Assembly: GCA_963776845.1 (NCBI GenBank)
Contig: CAVZOJ010000003.1
Span: 682,001-746,000, forward strand
Direction: 5' to 3'
Length of the DNA: 64,000 bases
Source: Roseitranquillus sp963776845
Lineage (GTDB): Bacteria > Pseudomonadota > Alphaproteobacteria > Rhodobacterales > Rhodobacteraceae
Below are positions 29,543-38,279 of the stretch, piece after piece; positions within the stretch are counted from its first letter, which is position 1; every line of letters begins with the position of its first letter. The notes under the pieces are model-generated. The model saw only the letters and a program-made list of their open reading frames with translations. It was not told where the DNA came from and made no database searches. Position numbers and translations under genes: made by a program.

Positions 29543-31336
29543 TCAGAGCGGCGCCGTCGAGCGCTCCAGCCAGTCCGCCGCGGCGCCCTCAACCCGCGGT
29601 CCGACCCGGTGCCGGACCTCGGCGTGATAGGCGTCGATCCAGGCGCGCTCGTCGGGCGCCATCATGGCAGGGTTGATCAGCCTTCGGTCGATCGGCACCC
29701 AGGTCAGCGTGCGGAAGGACAGCATCCGCCGGTCGTCGCCGCCCGCGATCCGCGGCGCATCCTCGACCACCACCAGGTTCTCGATCCGGATCCCGAACGC
29801 GCCGTCGCGATAGTACCCCGGTTCGTTCGACAGGATCATCCCCGGCTCCAGCGGCACCTCGGACAGGCGGCTGATCCGCTGCGGCCCCTCGTGCACGCCC
29901 AGATAGACGCCGACGCCGTGGCCGGTGCCGTGGTCATAGTCCTGACCCGCCCGCCACAGCGGCGCCCGCGCGATCGCGTCGATGTCGCGCCCCGACAGGC
30001 CCACCGGCCAGCGCAGTGTCGAGATCCCGATCATCCCGCGCAGCACCCGCGTGAAGCAGGCGATGTGCTCCTGCGTCGGCGAGCCGACCGCGATCGTGCG
30101 CGTGATGTCGGTGGTGCCGTCGGCGTACTGCCCGCCGGAATCGACCAGCAAGAGGCCAGGCTCCACCGTCCGGTTCGACTCCTCCGTCACCCGGTAGTGG
30201 ACGATGGCACCGTGCGGCCCCGCCCCGGCGATGGTCTCGAAGGCGATGTCGCGCAGCGCGTTGGTGTCGCGCCGGAACCGCTCCAGCGCGGTCACGACGT
30301 CGATCTCGGTCAAACCTCCCGAAGGCGCGGCCTCGTCGAGCCAGTGCAGGAAGCGCACCATCGCCGCCGCGTCCCGCAGGTGCGCCTCCGCGGTGCTCGC
30401 CAGCTCGGCCGAGTTCTTGCGCGCCTTGGGCAGGATGCACGGGTCCTGGCCCCACGCGATCTCGACCTCCGCCTCGCGCAGGATGTCGGCCACCGCGACG
30501 GGCGCGGTGGCGCGGTCGACCAGCACCGGACCCGCAAGCGCCGTCAGCGCCGCGGCAAAGGAGTCCGGGGGCAGGGGAGTGACGTCGCCGTCCAGCTCGA
30601 GACCATCGATCTTGGCGGGCGCCACGAACAGGTCGACGCGCGCATCCTCGTGCAGGATCGCGAAGGCGTGCGGCACCGGCGTCCGCGCCACGTCCGACCC
30701 GCGGACGTCCAGCAGCCATGCAATGCTGTCCGGCAGGGTGATGACCGCCGCGGCCCGACCCTCGCGGCGCAGCGCCTCGGCCAGCCGGCTGCGCTTGTCC
30801 GACGAGGTCTCGCCGGCGACCTCCAGCGACAGCGCCTCGATGCGGCCCATCGGCGGATCCGGCTGGTCCACCCAGGCACGGTCGACGAGGTTCGCGACCG
30901 GCACCAGCGCGATGCCCTTGGTCTCTGTCGCCTCGCGCAGCTCCGTCATCTGCGCCTCGGTGTGCAGCCACGGATCGAACCCGACGCGCCCGCCGTCCGC
31001 CAGCGCCTCCGCCAGCCACGCCCCCAGCTTGGTGCCGGGCCAGTTCACGACCTCGATCTCGTCCGCGACCTGGGCGCGTGCCTGCAGCCGGTAGCGGCCG
31101 TCGACGAAAAGCGCCGCACGTTCCGCCAGAACCGCCGCGGTCCCCGCCGATCCGGTGAAGCCGGTCAGCCACACCAGCCGCTCGTCCCGCGGCGCCACGT
31201 TCTCGCCCTGGTACATGTCGGCCCGCGGCACCAGGAAGCCATCCAGCCCCTCGGCCTTCATCTCCGCGCGCACCGCCGCCAGCCGGGGCGGCCCCTGCTC
31301 CGGTCGGGTCGCGGCGGTGAAGGTCTGGAGCATCAT
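29543..31336 (-). CDS. Xaa-Pro aminopeptidase (M24B)
   Basis: Dinuclear-metal aminopeptidase of 597 residues that removes N-terminal residues preceding proline. It has the three-domain layout of the large eukaryote-like aminopeptidase P: two creatinase-N-like domains, then the pita-bread catalytic domain. Metal ligands are in VDSGGQYADGTTDITR (two Asp), GTGHGVG (His), SNEPGYY (Glu) and RIENLVVVED (Glu). ATG at 31336 or 31333. A cluster of CGTAC repeats lies upstream between this gene and cobT. Confidence 0.93.
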   Translation of the reverse strand: MMLQTFTAATRPEQGPPRLAAVRAEMKAEGLDGFLVPRADMYQGENVAPRDERLVWLTGFTGSAGTAAVLAERAALFVDGRYRLQARAQVADEIEVVNWPGTKLGAWLAEALADGGRVGFDPWLHTEAQMTELREATETKGIALVPVANLVDRAWVDQPDPPMGRIEALSLEVAGETSSDKRSRLAEALRREGRAAAVITLPDSIAWLLDVRGSDVARTPVPHAFAILHEDARVDLFVAPAKIDGLELDGDVTPLPPDSFAAALTALAGPVLVDRATAPVAVADILREAEVEIAWGQDPCILPKARKNSAELASTAEAHLRDAAAMVRFLHWLDEAAPSGGLTEIDVVTALERFRRDTNALRDIAFETIAGAGPHGAIVHYRVTEESNRTVEPGLLLVDSGGQYADGTTDITRTIAVGSPTQEHIACFTRVLRGMIGISTLRWPVGLSGRDIDAIARAPLWRAGQDYDHGTGHGVGVYLGVHEGPQRISRLSEVPLEPGMILSNEPGYYRDGAFGIRIENLVVVEDAPRIAGGDDRRMLSFRTLTWVPIDRRLINPAMMAPDERAWIDAYHAEVRHRVGPRVEGAAADWLERSTAPL

Positions 31337-31393
31337 CGCCTCGTTCCGGGCATGAGGGAGACGCCGCGAGGAGACGCCGACGCACCCCTACGG

Positions 31394-31456
31394 CCGCCGT
31401 ACGTTCTGTACGAAAACGTACAAGAGGGGGTTTCGAAACGTACAGAAACGTACAAG
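31394..31456. repeat. Cluster of CGTAC-containing direct and inverted repeats
   Basis: The 60-odd bases between cobT and the aminopeptidase gene carry several copies of CGTAC and GTACG in both orientations. An inverted pair GTACG-AAAA-CGTAC sits around 31408-31422, and a second palindrome GTACGTTCTGTACG overlaps it. Two near-direct copies of AAACGTACA/G follow at about 31435-31456. Because it lies upstream of the leftward aminopeptidase start, it could be an operator for a dimeric repressor of that gene. It could also act in termination of cobT, though no T-tract is seen. Confidence 0.5.
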
Positions 31457-31457
31457 T

Positions 31458-33329
31458 TCACCGCGCGGCGCGCCTGATCCCCGAGAAGCGTGCCTTGGCC
31501 CGCTTGTCGTCACTGTCGAACAGGCTCGCCAGCTGCTCGGTAATCGCCCCCGCCAGCTGCTCGACGTCGGTGATCGTCACCGCCTTCTCGTAGTATCGCG
31601 TCACGTCGTGCCCGATGCCGATCGCGATCAGCTCCACCAGCTTCTTGCGCTCCACCATCGCGATCACGTCCCGAAGGTGTTTTTCCAGATAATTCGATGG
31701 GTTGACGGACAATGTTGAGTCGTCGACCGGAGCTCCGTCCGAGATCACCATCAGGATTTTTCGCGCTTCGGACCGTCCGGCCAGCCGCCGGTGCGCCCAT
31801 TCCAGTGCCTCGCCGTCGATGTTCTCCTTCAGCAGGCCTTCCTTCATCATCAGGCCCAGATTGTCGCGCGTCCGCCGCCAAGGCGCGTCTGCCGGTTTGT
31901 ACACGATGTGCCGCAAGTCGTTGAGTTTGCCCGGCAATTGCGGCCGTCCCTCGGCCAGCCACTTCTCCCGCGCCTGGCCGCCCTTCCACGCGCGGGTGGT
32001 GAAGCCGAGGATCTCGCACTTGACCTGGCAGCGCTCCAGCGTTCGCGCCAGCACGTCGGCGCAGATCGCCGCGATGGAGATCGGCCGGCCGCGCATACTT
32101 CCTGAATTATCAAGGAGTAGCGTGACCACGGTGTCGCGAAACTCGGTGTCCTTCTCGACCTTGAAGCTGAGCGGCGTCGTCGGGTTCGCCACCACCCGCG
32201 CCAGGCGGCCGGCGTCGAGGATGCCCTCCTCGCGGTCGAATTCCCATGACCGGTTCTGCTGCGCTTGAAGTCTGCGCTGCAACTTGTTGGCAAGTCTTGA
32301 AACCGCGCCCTTCAGCGGATCGAGCTGCTGGTCGAGGTAGGCGCGCAGCCGCTCCAGCTCGATCGGTTCGGCAAGGTCCGCGGCCGAGACTTCCTCATCG
32401 TACTCGGTGGTGAAAACCTCGTAGCTCGGGTCGGCCTCGCTGACTGGCGCCGGCGGCGGCGGCTCCATCGGCGCGTCGCCCTCGGGCAGCTCCACCTCGT
32501 CGCCCATCTCGGCGTCGGCGAGGTCGTCCATGCTGACCTCGGCCTCCGCCGCGTCGGGCGTCTGGTCCTGGCTGCGGTCTGGCGCCGCCTCCGACTCCTC
32601 GGAGGACTGATCTTCCTCTCCTTGGCTCTCGGCGTTGTCCTCGTCGCTGTCGTCGGCGGCGTCTTCCTCGTCGTCGCCGGCGTCCGGGTCGTCCCCCAGC
32701 TGGTCGCCGTAGCCGAGGTCGTCGATCATCTGCCGCGCCATCCGCGCGAACGTCGCCTGATCGGAGAGGCTGGAATCGAGACCCTCGAGCGTGCCGCTCG
32801 CCTGGTCCTCGATGAAGCCGCGCCAGAGCTCCATGACGTTCTTCGCGCCGTTGGGCAGCTCGCGCCCCGTCGCGAGGTGGCGGATCAGATATCCCGCAGC
32901 GACCGCAAGCGGCGCGTCCGCCGCCTTGTCGATCTCCCCGTAACCCTTGCGCGCCGCCTCCACCCCGATCTTGGCGTCGATGTTGCCGGCCGTACCGGGC
33001 ATGACGCGCGCGCCCATCGCCTCGCACCGCGCCGTCTCCATCGCCTCGTAGATGTCGCGTGCCATTTCGCCCGAGGGCGCGTAACGGGCATGCGTCCCGA
33101 CATCGTGATAGCGGTGGCGCAGCGCGAATGCGTCGGCGGTTCCGCGGGCGAGCAGCACCTCGTCCGGCGTCATCCGCCGGGTAATCTGCGGCAGGCGCAC
33201 CTGGTCGCCCGACATGCCTGGCGGATCGACGGAATAGGTCACCGCCAGGTCCCGATCCTCGGCCAGCACGCGGGTGGCCTCGGCCAAGGCCTTCTTGAAG
33301 GGTTCGGACGGGTTGTCGTTCTGCGCCAT
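31458..33329 (-). CDS. cobT: Cobaltochelatase subunit CobT
   Basis: VWA-domain subunit of the aerobic cobalt chelatase (with CobS and CobN) that inserts cobalt into hydrogenobyrinic acid diamide in B12 synthesis. It has 623 residues: an N-terminal helical region, a very acidic low-complexity linker (around residues 210-300), then a C-terminal VWA domain with MIDAS motif LLDNSGSMRG and VISDGAPVDDS. ATG at 33329. It is separated from cobS by two genes on the opposite strand, unlike the usual adjacent pair. Confidence 0.94.
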   Translation of the reverse strand: MAQNDNPSEPFKKALAEATRVLAEDRDLAVTYSVDPPGMSGDQVRLPQITRRMTPDEVLLARGTADAFALRHRYHDVGTHARYAPSGEMARDIYEAMETARCEAMGARVMPGTAGNIDAKIGVEAARKGYGEIDKAADAPLAVAAGYLIRHLATGRELPNGAKNVMELWRGFIEDQASGTLEGLDSSLSDQATFARMARQMIDDLGYGDQLGDDPDAGDDEEDAADDSDEDNAESQGEEDQSSEESEAAPDRSQDQTPDAAEAEVSMDDLADAEMGDEVELPEGDAPMEPPPPAPVSEADPSYEVFTTEYDEEVSAADLAEPIELERLRAYLDQQLDPLKGAVSRLANKLQRRLQAQQNRSWEFDREEGILDAGRLARVVANPTTPLSFKVEKDTEFRDTVVTLLLDNSGSMRGRPISIAAICADVLARTLERCQVKCEILGFTTRAWKGGQAREKWLAEGRPQLPGKLNDLRHIVYKPADAPWRRTRDNLGLMMKEGLLKENIDGEALEWAHRRLAGRSEARKILMVISDGAPVDDSTLSVNPSNYLEKHLRDVIAMVERKKLVELIAIGIGHDVTRYYEKAVTITDVEQLAGAITEQLASLFDSDDKRAKARFSGIRRAAR

Positions 33330-33409
33330 GACGGGTGCCAGCTTGCTCGATCGCGTTCTTCCACAAGTGCGGCGGCGCGTCGACAGGGGCCGCGCCACCA
33401 GACAAGATC

Positions 33410-33423
33410 TCACGGATCCGTGA
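33410..33423. promoter_or_regulatory. 14-base perfect palindrome between cobT and the Q-rich gene
   Basis: The sequence TCACGGATCCGTGA is a perfect 14-base palindrome in the 188-base divergent gap between cobT and the exported Q-rich gene, about 95 bases upstream of the latter. Its position suits an operator for a dimeric regulator of one or both genes, but chance occurrence cannot be ruled out. Confidence 0.35.
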
Positions 33424-33517
33424 ACACGTTTCGGGAAACAGACTCGCCCCCTGCGACGGTTGACTCCGCGACGCGGCCGAATCTCGGCCGCACGATCAAA
33501 ACGACTGGGAGGATCCC

Positions 33518-34246
33518 ATGACCAAGACATGCAAGCATACCCTCGCAGCCTCACTGGTGGCGCTGCTCGCGGCCCAGCCGGGCTTTGCCCAGCAGGACAC
33601 GAACGATGGCGGTACCAGCGGCACCACCACGCAGCAGCAGGGCCAGAAGCAACAGGCGCAGGAACAGAAATCGGGCGACCGCGAGATGCCCGAGGCCGCG
33701 ACGCCGAAAGGTCAGGGCCTGTCCGATGTCGCCGAGGTCGACACGCCGCCGGGCGAGATCGGCGCGACGCAGGGCGCGGACGCTTCGACGCAGAGCGCAG
33801 ATAACACTATGCGGAGTGACGAGCGCGTCGTGATGCTGGATGTCGAAGGCTTCACCGAGCAGATCTATGAACGCGGCTTCCGCCAGGGCTACATCCGCGG
33901 CATCTCGGATGCGCGCGATCGCTTCGCGATGGAGATGCAGCGTGCACGTGCCGACCGCCTTGGCGCCATGGGGCAGCAGCAGCGCATGGAAAGCGCCGCC
34001 GGTGGCCAGTTGCAGCCGATGCCGGTCAATCCGGGCGCCTCGCAACAAGAAGGCGACCAGCAGCAGGCGGCTCAAGGCAGCAACGAGGGCGACACGACGC
34101 AGCCGCGGTCGCAGGATGGCCAGCAGATGACGAACGAGATGTCTGGCGCGGAGGAACGTGGCACGATCATCGTCCTTCCGCCGGGCGTCACGCCTGAAAT
34201 GTTCGTCGAAAAACTGATGCGGAATTCGGCGCAGCAGGGCGGCTGA
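33518..34246 (+). CDS. Exported Q-rich protein of unknown function
   Basis: Protein of 242 residues starting at ATG 33518 with GGGAGGAT upstream. A signal peptide (HTLAASLVALLAAQPGFAQ) is followed by a glutamine/glycine/threonine-rich disordered stretch. Next is a folded-looking segment of about 60 residues, LDVEGFTEQIYERGFRQGYI with SDARDRFAMEMQRARADRLG, then a second Q-rich linker and the C-terminal IIVLPPGVTPEMFVEKLMRN. I recognise no family. It is followed by a good terminator and has no same-strand neighbour within 100 bases except the TAXI gene downstream. Confidence 0.75.
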   Translation: MTKTCKHTLAASLVALLAAQPGFAQQDTNDGGTSGTTTQQQGQKQQAQEQKSGDREMPEAATPKGQGLSDVAEVDTPPGEIGATQGADASTQSADNTMRSDERVVMLDVEGFTEQIYERGFRQGYIRGISDARDRFAMEMQRARADRLGAMGQQQRMESAAGGQLQPMPVNPGASQQEGDQQQAAQGSNEGDTTQPRSQDGQQMTNEMSGAEERGTIIVLPPGVTPEMFVEKLMRNSAQQGG

Positions 34247-34271
34247 CACCGACAAGATCGAGAGAAATTTT

Positions 34272-34298
34272 ACGGCGGGCCATTGGTCCGCCGTTTTT
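34272..34298 (+). terminator. Rho-independent terminator of the Q-rich gene
   Basis: ACGGCGG pairs with CCGCCGT around a small inner CC-ATT-GG stem, followed by TTTTT. It lies 25 bases after the Q-rich gene stop and separates that gene from the TAXI-type gene. Confidence 0.82.
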
Positions 34299-34364
34299 CC
34301 GTCGGTTCGCCGCAGCCGGCACTTCGACCTAGGTTCTCCCCGATCCGTCTGTGGAGGGGGGTGA

Positions 34365-35627
34365 ATGTTTCGCGTCACGCTATCTGTTCTCGGTATCCTG
34401 CTGGCTGCCACGGCTCTCTATTTCCTGAGCCGCGACCTCATTCCCCCGCAAAGGGTCGTCTTCGCGGCGGGCGCAGAAGGAGGGGGATACCACCGCCTCG
34501 CACAGCGCTACCGCACCATCCTTGCCCGGGACGGGATCGAGATGACCGTGCTCGAGACGGCGGGTTCGGCCGAAAACGCGCGGCTCTTGTCGGACGGGAC
34601 TGCAGACGTGGGCCTTCTGCAGGGTGGCATCGCGCCCGCGGGGTCGGTCGAGACCCTGGGGGCGGTGTTTCTGGAGCCGCTCTTCGTTTTCGTCCGCTCG
34701 GGCGGCGGCGTGCCGCGCAACCTCGCCGCCTGGCGCGACCTGCGGATCGCGGCGGGCGGGGAGGGGTCGGGAACCCGCGCTGCGGTCATTGCCCTGTTGT
34801 CGGCGGCGGCAGTCGACGCCGACGCGGTGACGCTCCTGCCTCTGGGTGGAGAGGCGGCGGCCGAGGCGCTGATGAGTGGCGAGGCGGACGCCGCGATCTT
34901 CGTCGCCCCGGTCGGCGCTCCGTATCTCGGCCCGCTTTTTGCGTCCGAGGATGTCGAGATCGCGGAGCTCGATCATCTGACGACGCTCGCCCGCAGGTTA
35001 CCCGATTCTCTGGTCACGACGTTGCCGAGCGGCGCATTCTCGCTGTCTCCGGCGATGCCCCGCCGCGACCTGCCGGTGCTGACGCTGGTCGCGAACCTCG
35101 TGGCGCAGCCGGACTTGCACCCGGCGCTCGCCGATCGGCTGGTGGAGGCGGCTCGGCGCATCCACGGGCGGCGCGACATCCTCAGCGAAGACGGCGAGTT
35201 CCCGACCATGACGTTTGCGACACTGCCGCAGGATGCCTACGCTCGCGACCTGATCGCCGACGGACCGAACCCGCTGGGGAAGTTCCTGCCATTCTGGGTA
35301 GTGGCGCAGATCAGTCGATTCGCCATCCTGCTGTTGCCGATCCTGTTCATCGTCGTGCCGCTGCTCCGCGCGCTGCCCGGGGTCTATGTCTGGCGGCAGC
35401 GCCGGCGCGTGTTTCGGCACTACGCGGCGATCCGGTCGATCGACCAGGAAGCGGCGCGCACCAAGAGGCCGGCGGAGCTGGAAGGTCTGGCAAGCCGCCT
35501 AGACACGATCGAAGATCAGATCGCGCGGCTGAACCTGCCGCTGCCCTACCGCGAGTACGCCTATACCGCGCGGCTGCATATCGACCTGATCCGCAAACGG
35601 ATCGCGGAGCGTCTGGCGGCGGGCTAG
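34365..35627 (+). CDS. TAXI-family (TRAP-type) solute-binding protein with C-terminal membrane anchor
   Basis: Protein of 420 residues. An N-terminal hydrophobic segment is followed by the TAXI binding domain with AAGAEGGGYHRLAQRY and GTADVGLLQGG. Unusually, a second membrane segment (RFAILLLPILFIVVPLLRAL) follows at about residue 320, and then a basic helical tail of about 75 residues with LDTIEDQIARLNLPLPYREYAYTARLHIDLIRKR. No TRAP permease gene is nearby. The layout suggests a membrane-tethered binding domain with a cytoplasmic tail, closer to a sensor than to a free binding protein. The ligand is unknown. Confidence 0.82.
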   Translation: MFRVTLSVLGILLAATALYFLSRDLIPPQRVVFAAGAEGGGYHRLAQRYRTILARDGIEMTVLETAGSAENARLLSDGTADVGLLQGGIAPAGSVETLGAVFLEPLFVFVRSGGGVPRNLAAWRDLRIAAGGEGSGTRAAVIALLSAAAVDADAVTLLPLGGEAAAEALMSGEADAAIFVAPVGAPYLGPLFASEDVEIAELDHLTTLARRLPDSLVTTLPSGAFSLSPAMPRRDLPVLTLVANLVAQPDLHPALADRLVEAARRIHGRRDILSEDGEFPTMTFATLPQDAYARDLIADGPNPLGKFLPFWVVAQISRFAILLLPILFIVVPLLRALPGVYVWRQRRRVFRHYAAIRSIDQEAARTKRPAELEGLASRLDTIEDQIARLNLPLPYREYAYTARLHIDLIRKRIAERLAAG

Positions 35628-35780
35628 GCCGAAGCTCCGTTCGTGAGGCCGCTGGCCTTGGGTTCGTCGCGATCTGCTCGATTTTTCGGAAGATCTCCGC
35701 GTGCCTGGCGAAACACCGGAACCGCGCGTTGGCCGCCGCCAGATGGCGTCGGCGCAGGTTTGGCCGCAAGACCCGCGCGC

Positions 35781-36767
35781 CTAGCGCAGCGCCATCGAGA
35801 CGGCGCTCTCCGGCAGCTCCTCGTCGAAGCACCGCTGGTAGAACTCCGCGACCGTCTGGCGCTCCAGCTCGTCGCACTTGTTGAGGAACGTCAGCCGGAA
35901 CGCGTAACCGATATTGCGGAAGATCTCGGCGTTCTGCGCCCAGGCGATCACCGTCCGCGGGCTCATCACCGTCGAGAGATCCCCCGCCATGAAGGCCGTG
36001 CGCGTCAGATCCGCGACCGTGACCATCTGCGCCACCGTCTTGCGGCCTTGCGCGGTGTTGTAGTGCGGGCACTTCGACAGCACGATCGCCGCCTCGGCAT
36101 CGTGGCTGAGGTAGTTCAGCGTCGCGACCAGCGACCAGCGGTCCATCTGGCCCTGATTGATCTGCTGGGTGCCGTGGTAAAGGCCCGTGGTGTCGCCGAG
36201 ACCGACGGTGTTGGCGGTGGCGAAGAGGCGGAACGACGGGTGCGGCGTAATCACCTCGTTCTGGTCGAGCAGCGTCAGCTTGCCGTCGGTCTCGAGCACC
36301 CGCTGGATCACGAACATCACGTCGGCGCGGCCGGCGTCGTACTCGTCGAACACGATGGCCGCGGCGTTCCGCAGCGCCCAGGGCAGGATACCCTCCTGGA
36401 ACTCGGTGATCTGCTTGCCATCCCGGAGCTTGATCGCGTCCTTGCCGATCAGGTCGATGCGACTGATGTGACTGTCGAGGTTGACGCGCACACAGGGCCA
36501 GTTCAGCCGCGCCGCCACCTGCTCGATATGGGTCGACTTGCCGGTGCCGTGATACCCCTGGATCATGACGCGGCGGTTGTGTGCGAAGCCCGCGAGGATC
36601 GCCAGCGTCGTGTCGGGGTCGAACTTGTAGGTCGTGTCGACCTCCGGCACGCGATCGGTGCGGCCAGCGAACCCCTTGACCTTCATCTCGGTGTCGATGC
36701 CGAAGGTCTCCCGCACCGAGATTTCCTCGGTCGGCCTCAGCCCATTGTCGATCGCACCGTCTGCCAT
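35781..36767 (-). CDS. cobS: Cobaltochelatase subunit CobS
   Basis: AAA+ ATPase subunit of the aerobic cobalt chelatase, forming a ring with CobT, 328 residues. Walker A is GYHGTGKST (71-79) and Walker B is AAIVFDEYDAG. The later motifs ANTVGLGDTTGLYHGTQQ and the C-terminal FYQRCFDEELPESAV are characteristic. ATG at 36767 begins MADGAIDN. It has the same orientation as cobT but is separated from it by 2.45 kb. Confidence 0.96.
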   Translation of the reverse strand: MADGAIDNGLRPTEEISVRETFGIDTEMKVKGFAGRTDRVPEVDTTYKFDPDTTLAILAGFAHNRRVMIQGYHGTGKSTHIEQVAARLNWPCVRVNLDSHISRIDLIGKDAIKLRDGKQITEFQEGILPWALRNAAAIVFDEYDAGRADVMFVIQRVLETDGKLTLLDQNEVITPHPSFRLFATANTVGLGDTTGLYHGTQQINQGQMDRWSLVATLNYLSHDAEAAIVLSKCPHYNTAQGRKTVAQMVTVADLTRTAFMAGDLSTVMSPRTVIAWAQNAEIFRNIGYAFRLTFLNKCDELERQTVAEFYQRCFDEELPESAVSMALR

Positions 36768-36920
36768 TGCCGCCACCTTCCGTCGTACCGCGTGCCCCTC
36801 TGCCAAATATGCCGCGGCCCGGCAAGGTGAAGCCGGATCGCGATGGCCGCCGACATGGAGACGCCTTGCGCCGCGTGACGCCAGTCTGCATGTCGGCGCA
36901 CCGAACGATGAGAGGGGCGG

Positions 36921-37463
36921 ATGCGGGCGACCCGGGAGATCGAGGCGCTGATCGAGGCGGTCGCGAGCGGGGACCGTCCTGCCTTCGAGGCGCTCTACTC
37001 CGCGACCTCCGCGAAACTCTACGGTGTCGCGCTGCGTGTCTTGCGGGATCGGGCCGAAGCGGACGACGTCCTTCAGGAGACGTTCCTGCGCATCTGGAAC
37101 AACGCCGACCGCTACGTCGCTACGGGTCTCAGCCCGATGACGTGGCTCATCACGATCGCGCGCAATCTCGCGATCGACAAGTTGCGCGCGCGGCGGCGAC
37201 CCATGGCGGGCATGGATGACGCTGCGGAGCTTCCGGACGGACAGCCGGGTCCGGAAGCGGCGGCGATCGCGGCGGGCGAGGCGGCGCGGATCGGGGCCTG
37301 TCTCGATGAGCTGCCGACCGAGCGCGCGGACGCGGTGCGTGGCGTCTATCTCGACGGGGCCACGTACCAGGAGCTTGCCACGCGGCACGGCGTGCCGCTC
37401 AACACGATGAGAACCTGGCTGCGCCGCAGCCTGATGCGATTGAAAGAGTGCCTCAGCCGATGA
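36921..37463 (+). CDS. ECF RNA polymerase sigma factor
   Basis: Extracytoplasmic-function sigma-70 protein of 180 residues. Region 2 is ADDVLQETFLRIWNN with TWLITIARNLAIDKLRARRR, and region 4 is the helix-turn-helix YQELATRHGVPLNTMRTWLRRSLMRLKE. Its stop overlaps the anti-sigma start as ATGA, so the pair is translationally coupled. The target promoters are not evident, but the two genes after it are the natural candidates. Confidence 0.92.
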   Translation: MRATREIEALIEAVASGDRPAFEALYSATSAKLYGVALRVLRDRAEADDVLQETFLRIWNNADRYVATGLSPMTWLITIARNLAIDKLRARRRPMAGMDDAAELPDGQPGPEAAAIAAGEAARIGACLDELPTERADAVRGVYLDGATYQELATRHGVPLNTMRTWLRRSLMRLKECLSR

Positions 37464-38176
37464 CGCAAGAGGGCGACATTCCAGAGGAAGACGACGCGCT
37501 CGCGGCGGAGTATGCGCTGGGCCTGCTGTCGGGCGCCGAGGTTGCGGAGGTCGAAGCGCGTCTCGAGCGGGAGGGGGCGCTGAGGTCCCGCGTGGCGTTC
37601 TGGCAGGAGGAGCTGGCGTCGCTGGCGGATGCGGTGCCCGAGGCCCCTCCGCCGAGCGCCGTGTGGCGCCGCATCGAGAGTAATTTGCCGCCGACGCGCC
37701 GGAACACAAGAGCCGGCGCCGCTAGCGGACGCGCCGGGCTATGGCGCACGCTGGCGCTACTCATGACAACGGCCGCCGCCGCGATGGCGGCGTTCCTGTT
37801 TCTCGACCTCGAGGTTTTTCGGGAGACCGAACAAGGCCCAGCGCCTCTATATGCTGGCGAGATCCGGGCCGAGGACGGCTCGTTGCGCCTTGTTGCGGCC
37901 TACGATGACGCGACGGGCACGCTTCGCGTCGCGCGCGCGGAGGGCGGCGCGGCGCCGGGCCGCGCGCTAGAGCTGTGGGCGATCGCCGAAGGCGCAGATC
38001 CGGTCTCGCTCGGAGTGCTGCCCGAAGGGGAACGCGCCGTCGTTGACGTGCCACAGGCACTTCGTCCAGGTTTCGAGGCCATCACGCTTGCGGTCAGCGA
38101 CGAGCCGCCTGGCGGCTCCCCCACCGGTCAGCCCACGGGCGCCGTACTTGCCGTCGGCGGCATCACCGAACTGTGA
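37460..38176 (+). CDS. RskA-type membrane anti-sigma factor
   Basis: Protein of 238 residues with three parts: a cytoplasmic N-terminal helical domain (AAEYALGLLSGAEVAEVEARL), one transmembrane helix around residue 105, and a periplasmic RskA-like domain with LELWAIAEGADPVSLGVLP. The N-terminal part has no cysteine or histidine, so it lacks the zinc HxxxCxxC motif of redox-sensing anti-sigma factors. Signal reception therefore probably involves its periplasmic domain or proteolysis. ATG at 37460 overlaps the sigma factor stop. Confidence 0.88.
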   Translation: MTQEGDIPEEDDALAAEYALGLLSGAEVAEVEARLEREGALRSRVAFWQEELASLADAVPEAPPPSAVWRRIESNLPPTRRNTRAGAASGRAGLWRTLALLMTTAAAAMAAFLFLDLEVFRETEQGPAPLYAGEIRAEDGSLRLVAAYDDATGTLRVARAEGGAAPGRALELWAIAEGADPVSLGVLPEGERAVVDVPQALRPGFEAITLAVSDEPPGGSPTGQPTGAVLAVGGITEL

Positions 38177-38279
38177 GCGCAGCCGTACGCCGCCGCTGAA
38201 ACTCCTCCAGCCCGGTCTCCGTGACTGCGTGCATCGAGCGGCGACGGAAGGCCCGGCGCTGCATGAGAGGAGAAAGTGA

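Noticed and set aside
29408..31477. A 689-codon open frame on the plus strand
   Set aside because: It is the antisense of the Xaa-Pro aminopeptidase gene. Its composition is arginine- and histidine-rich with no family motif, a by-product of high GC content.
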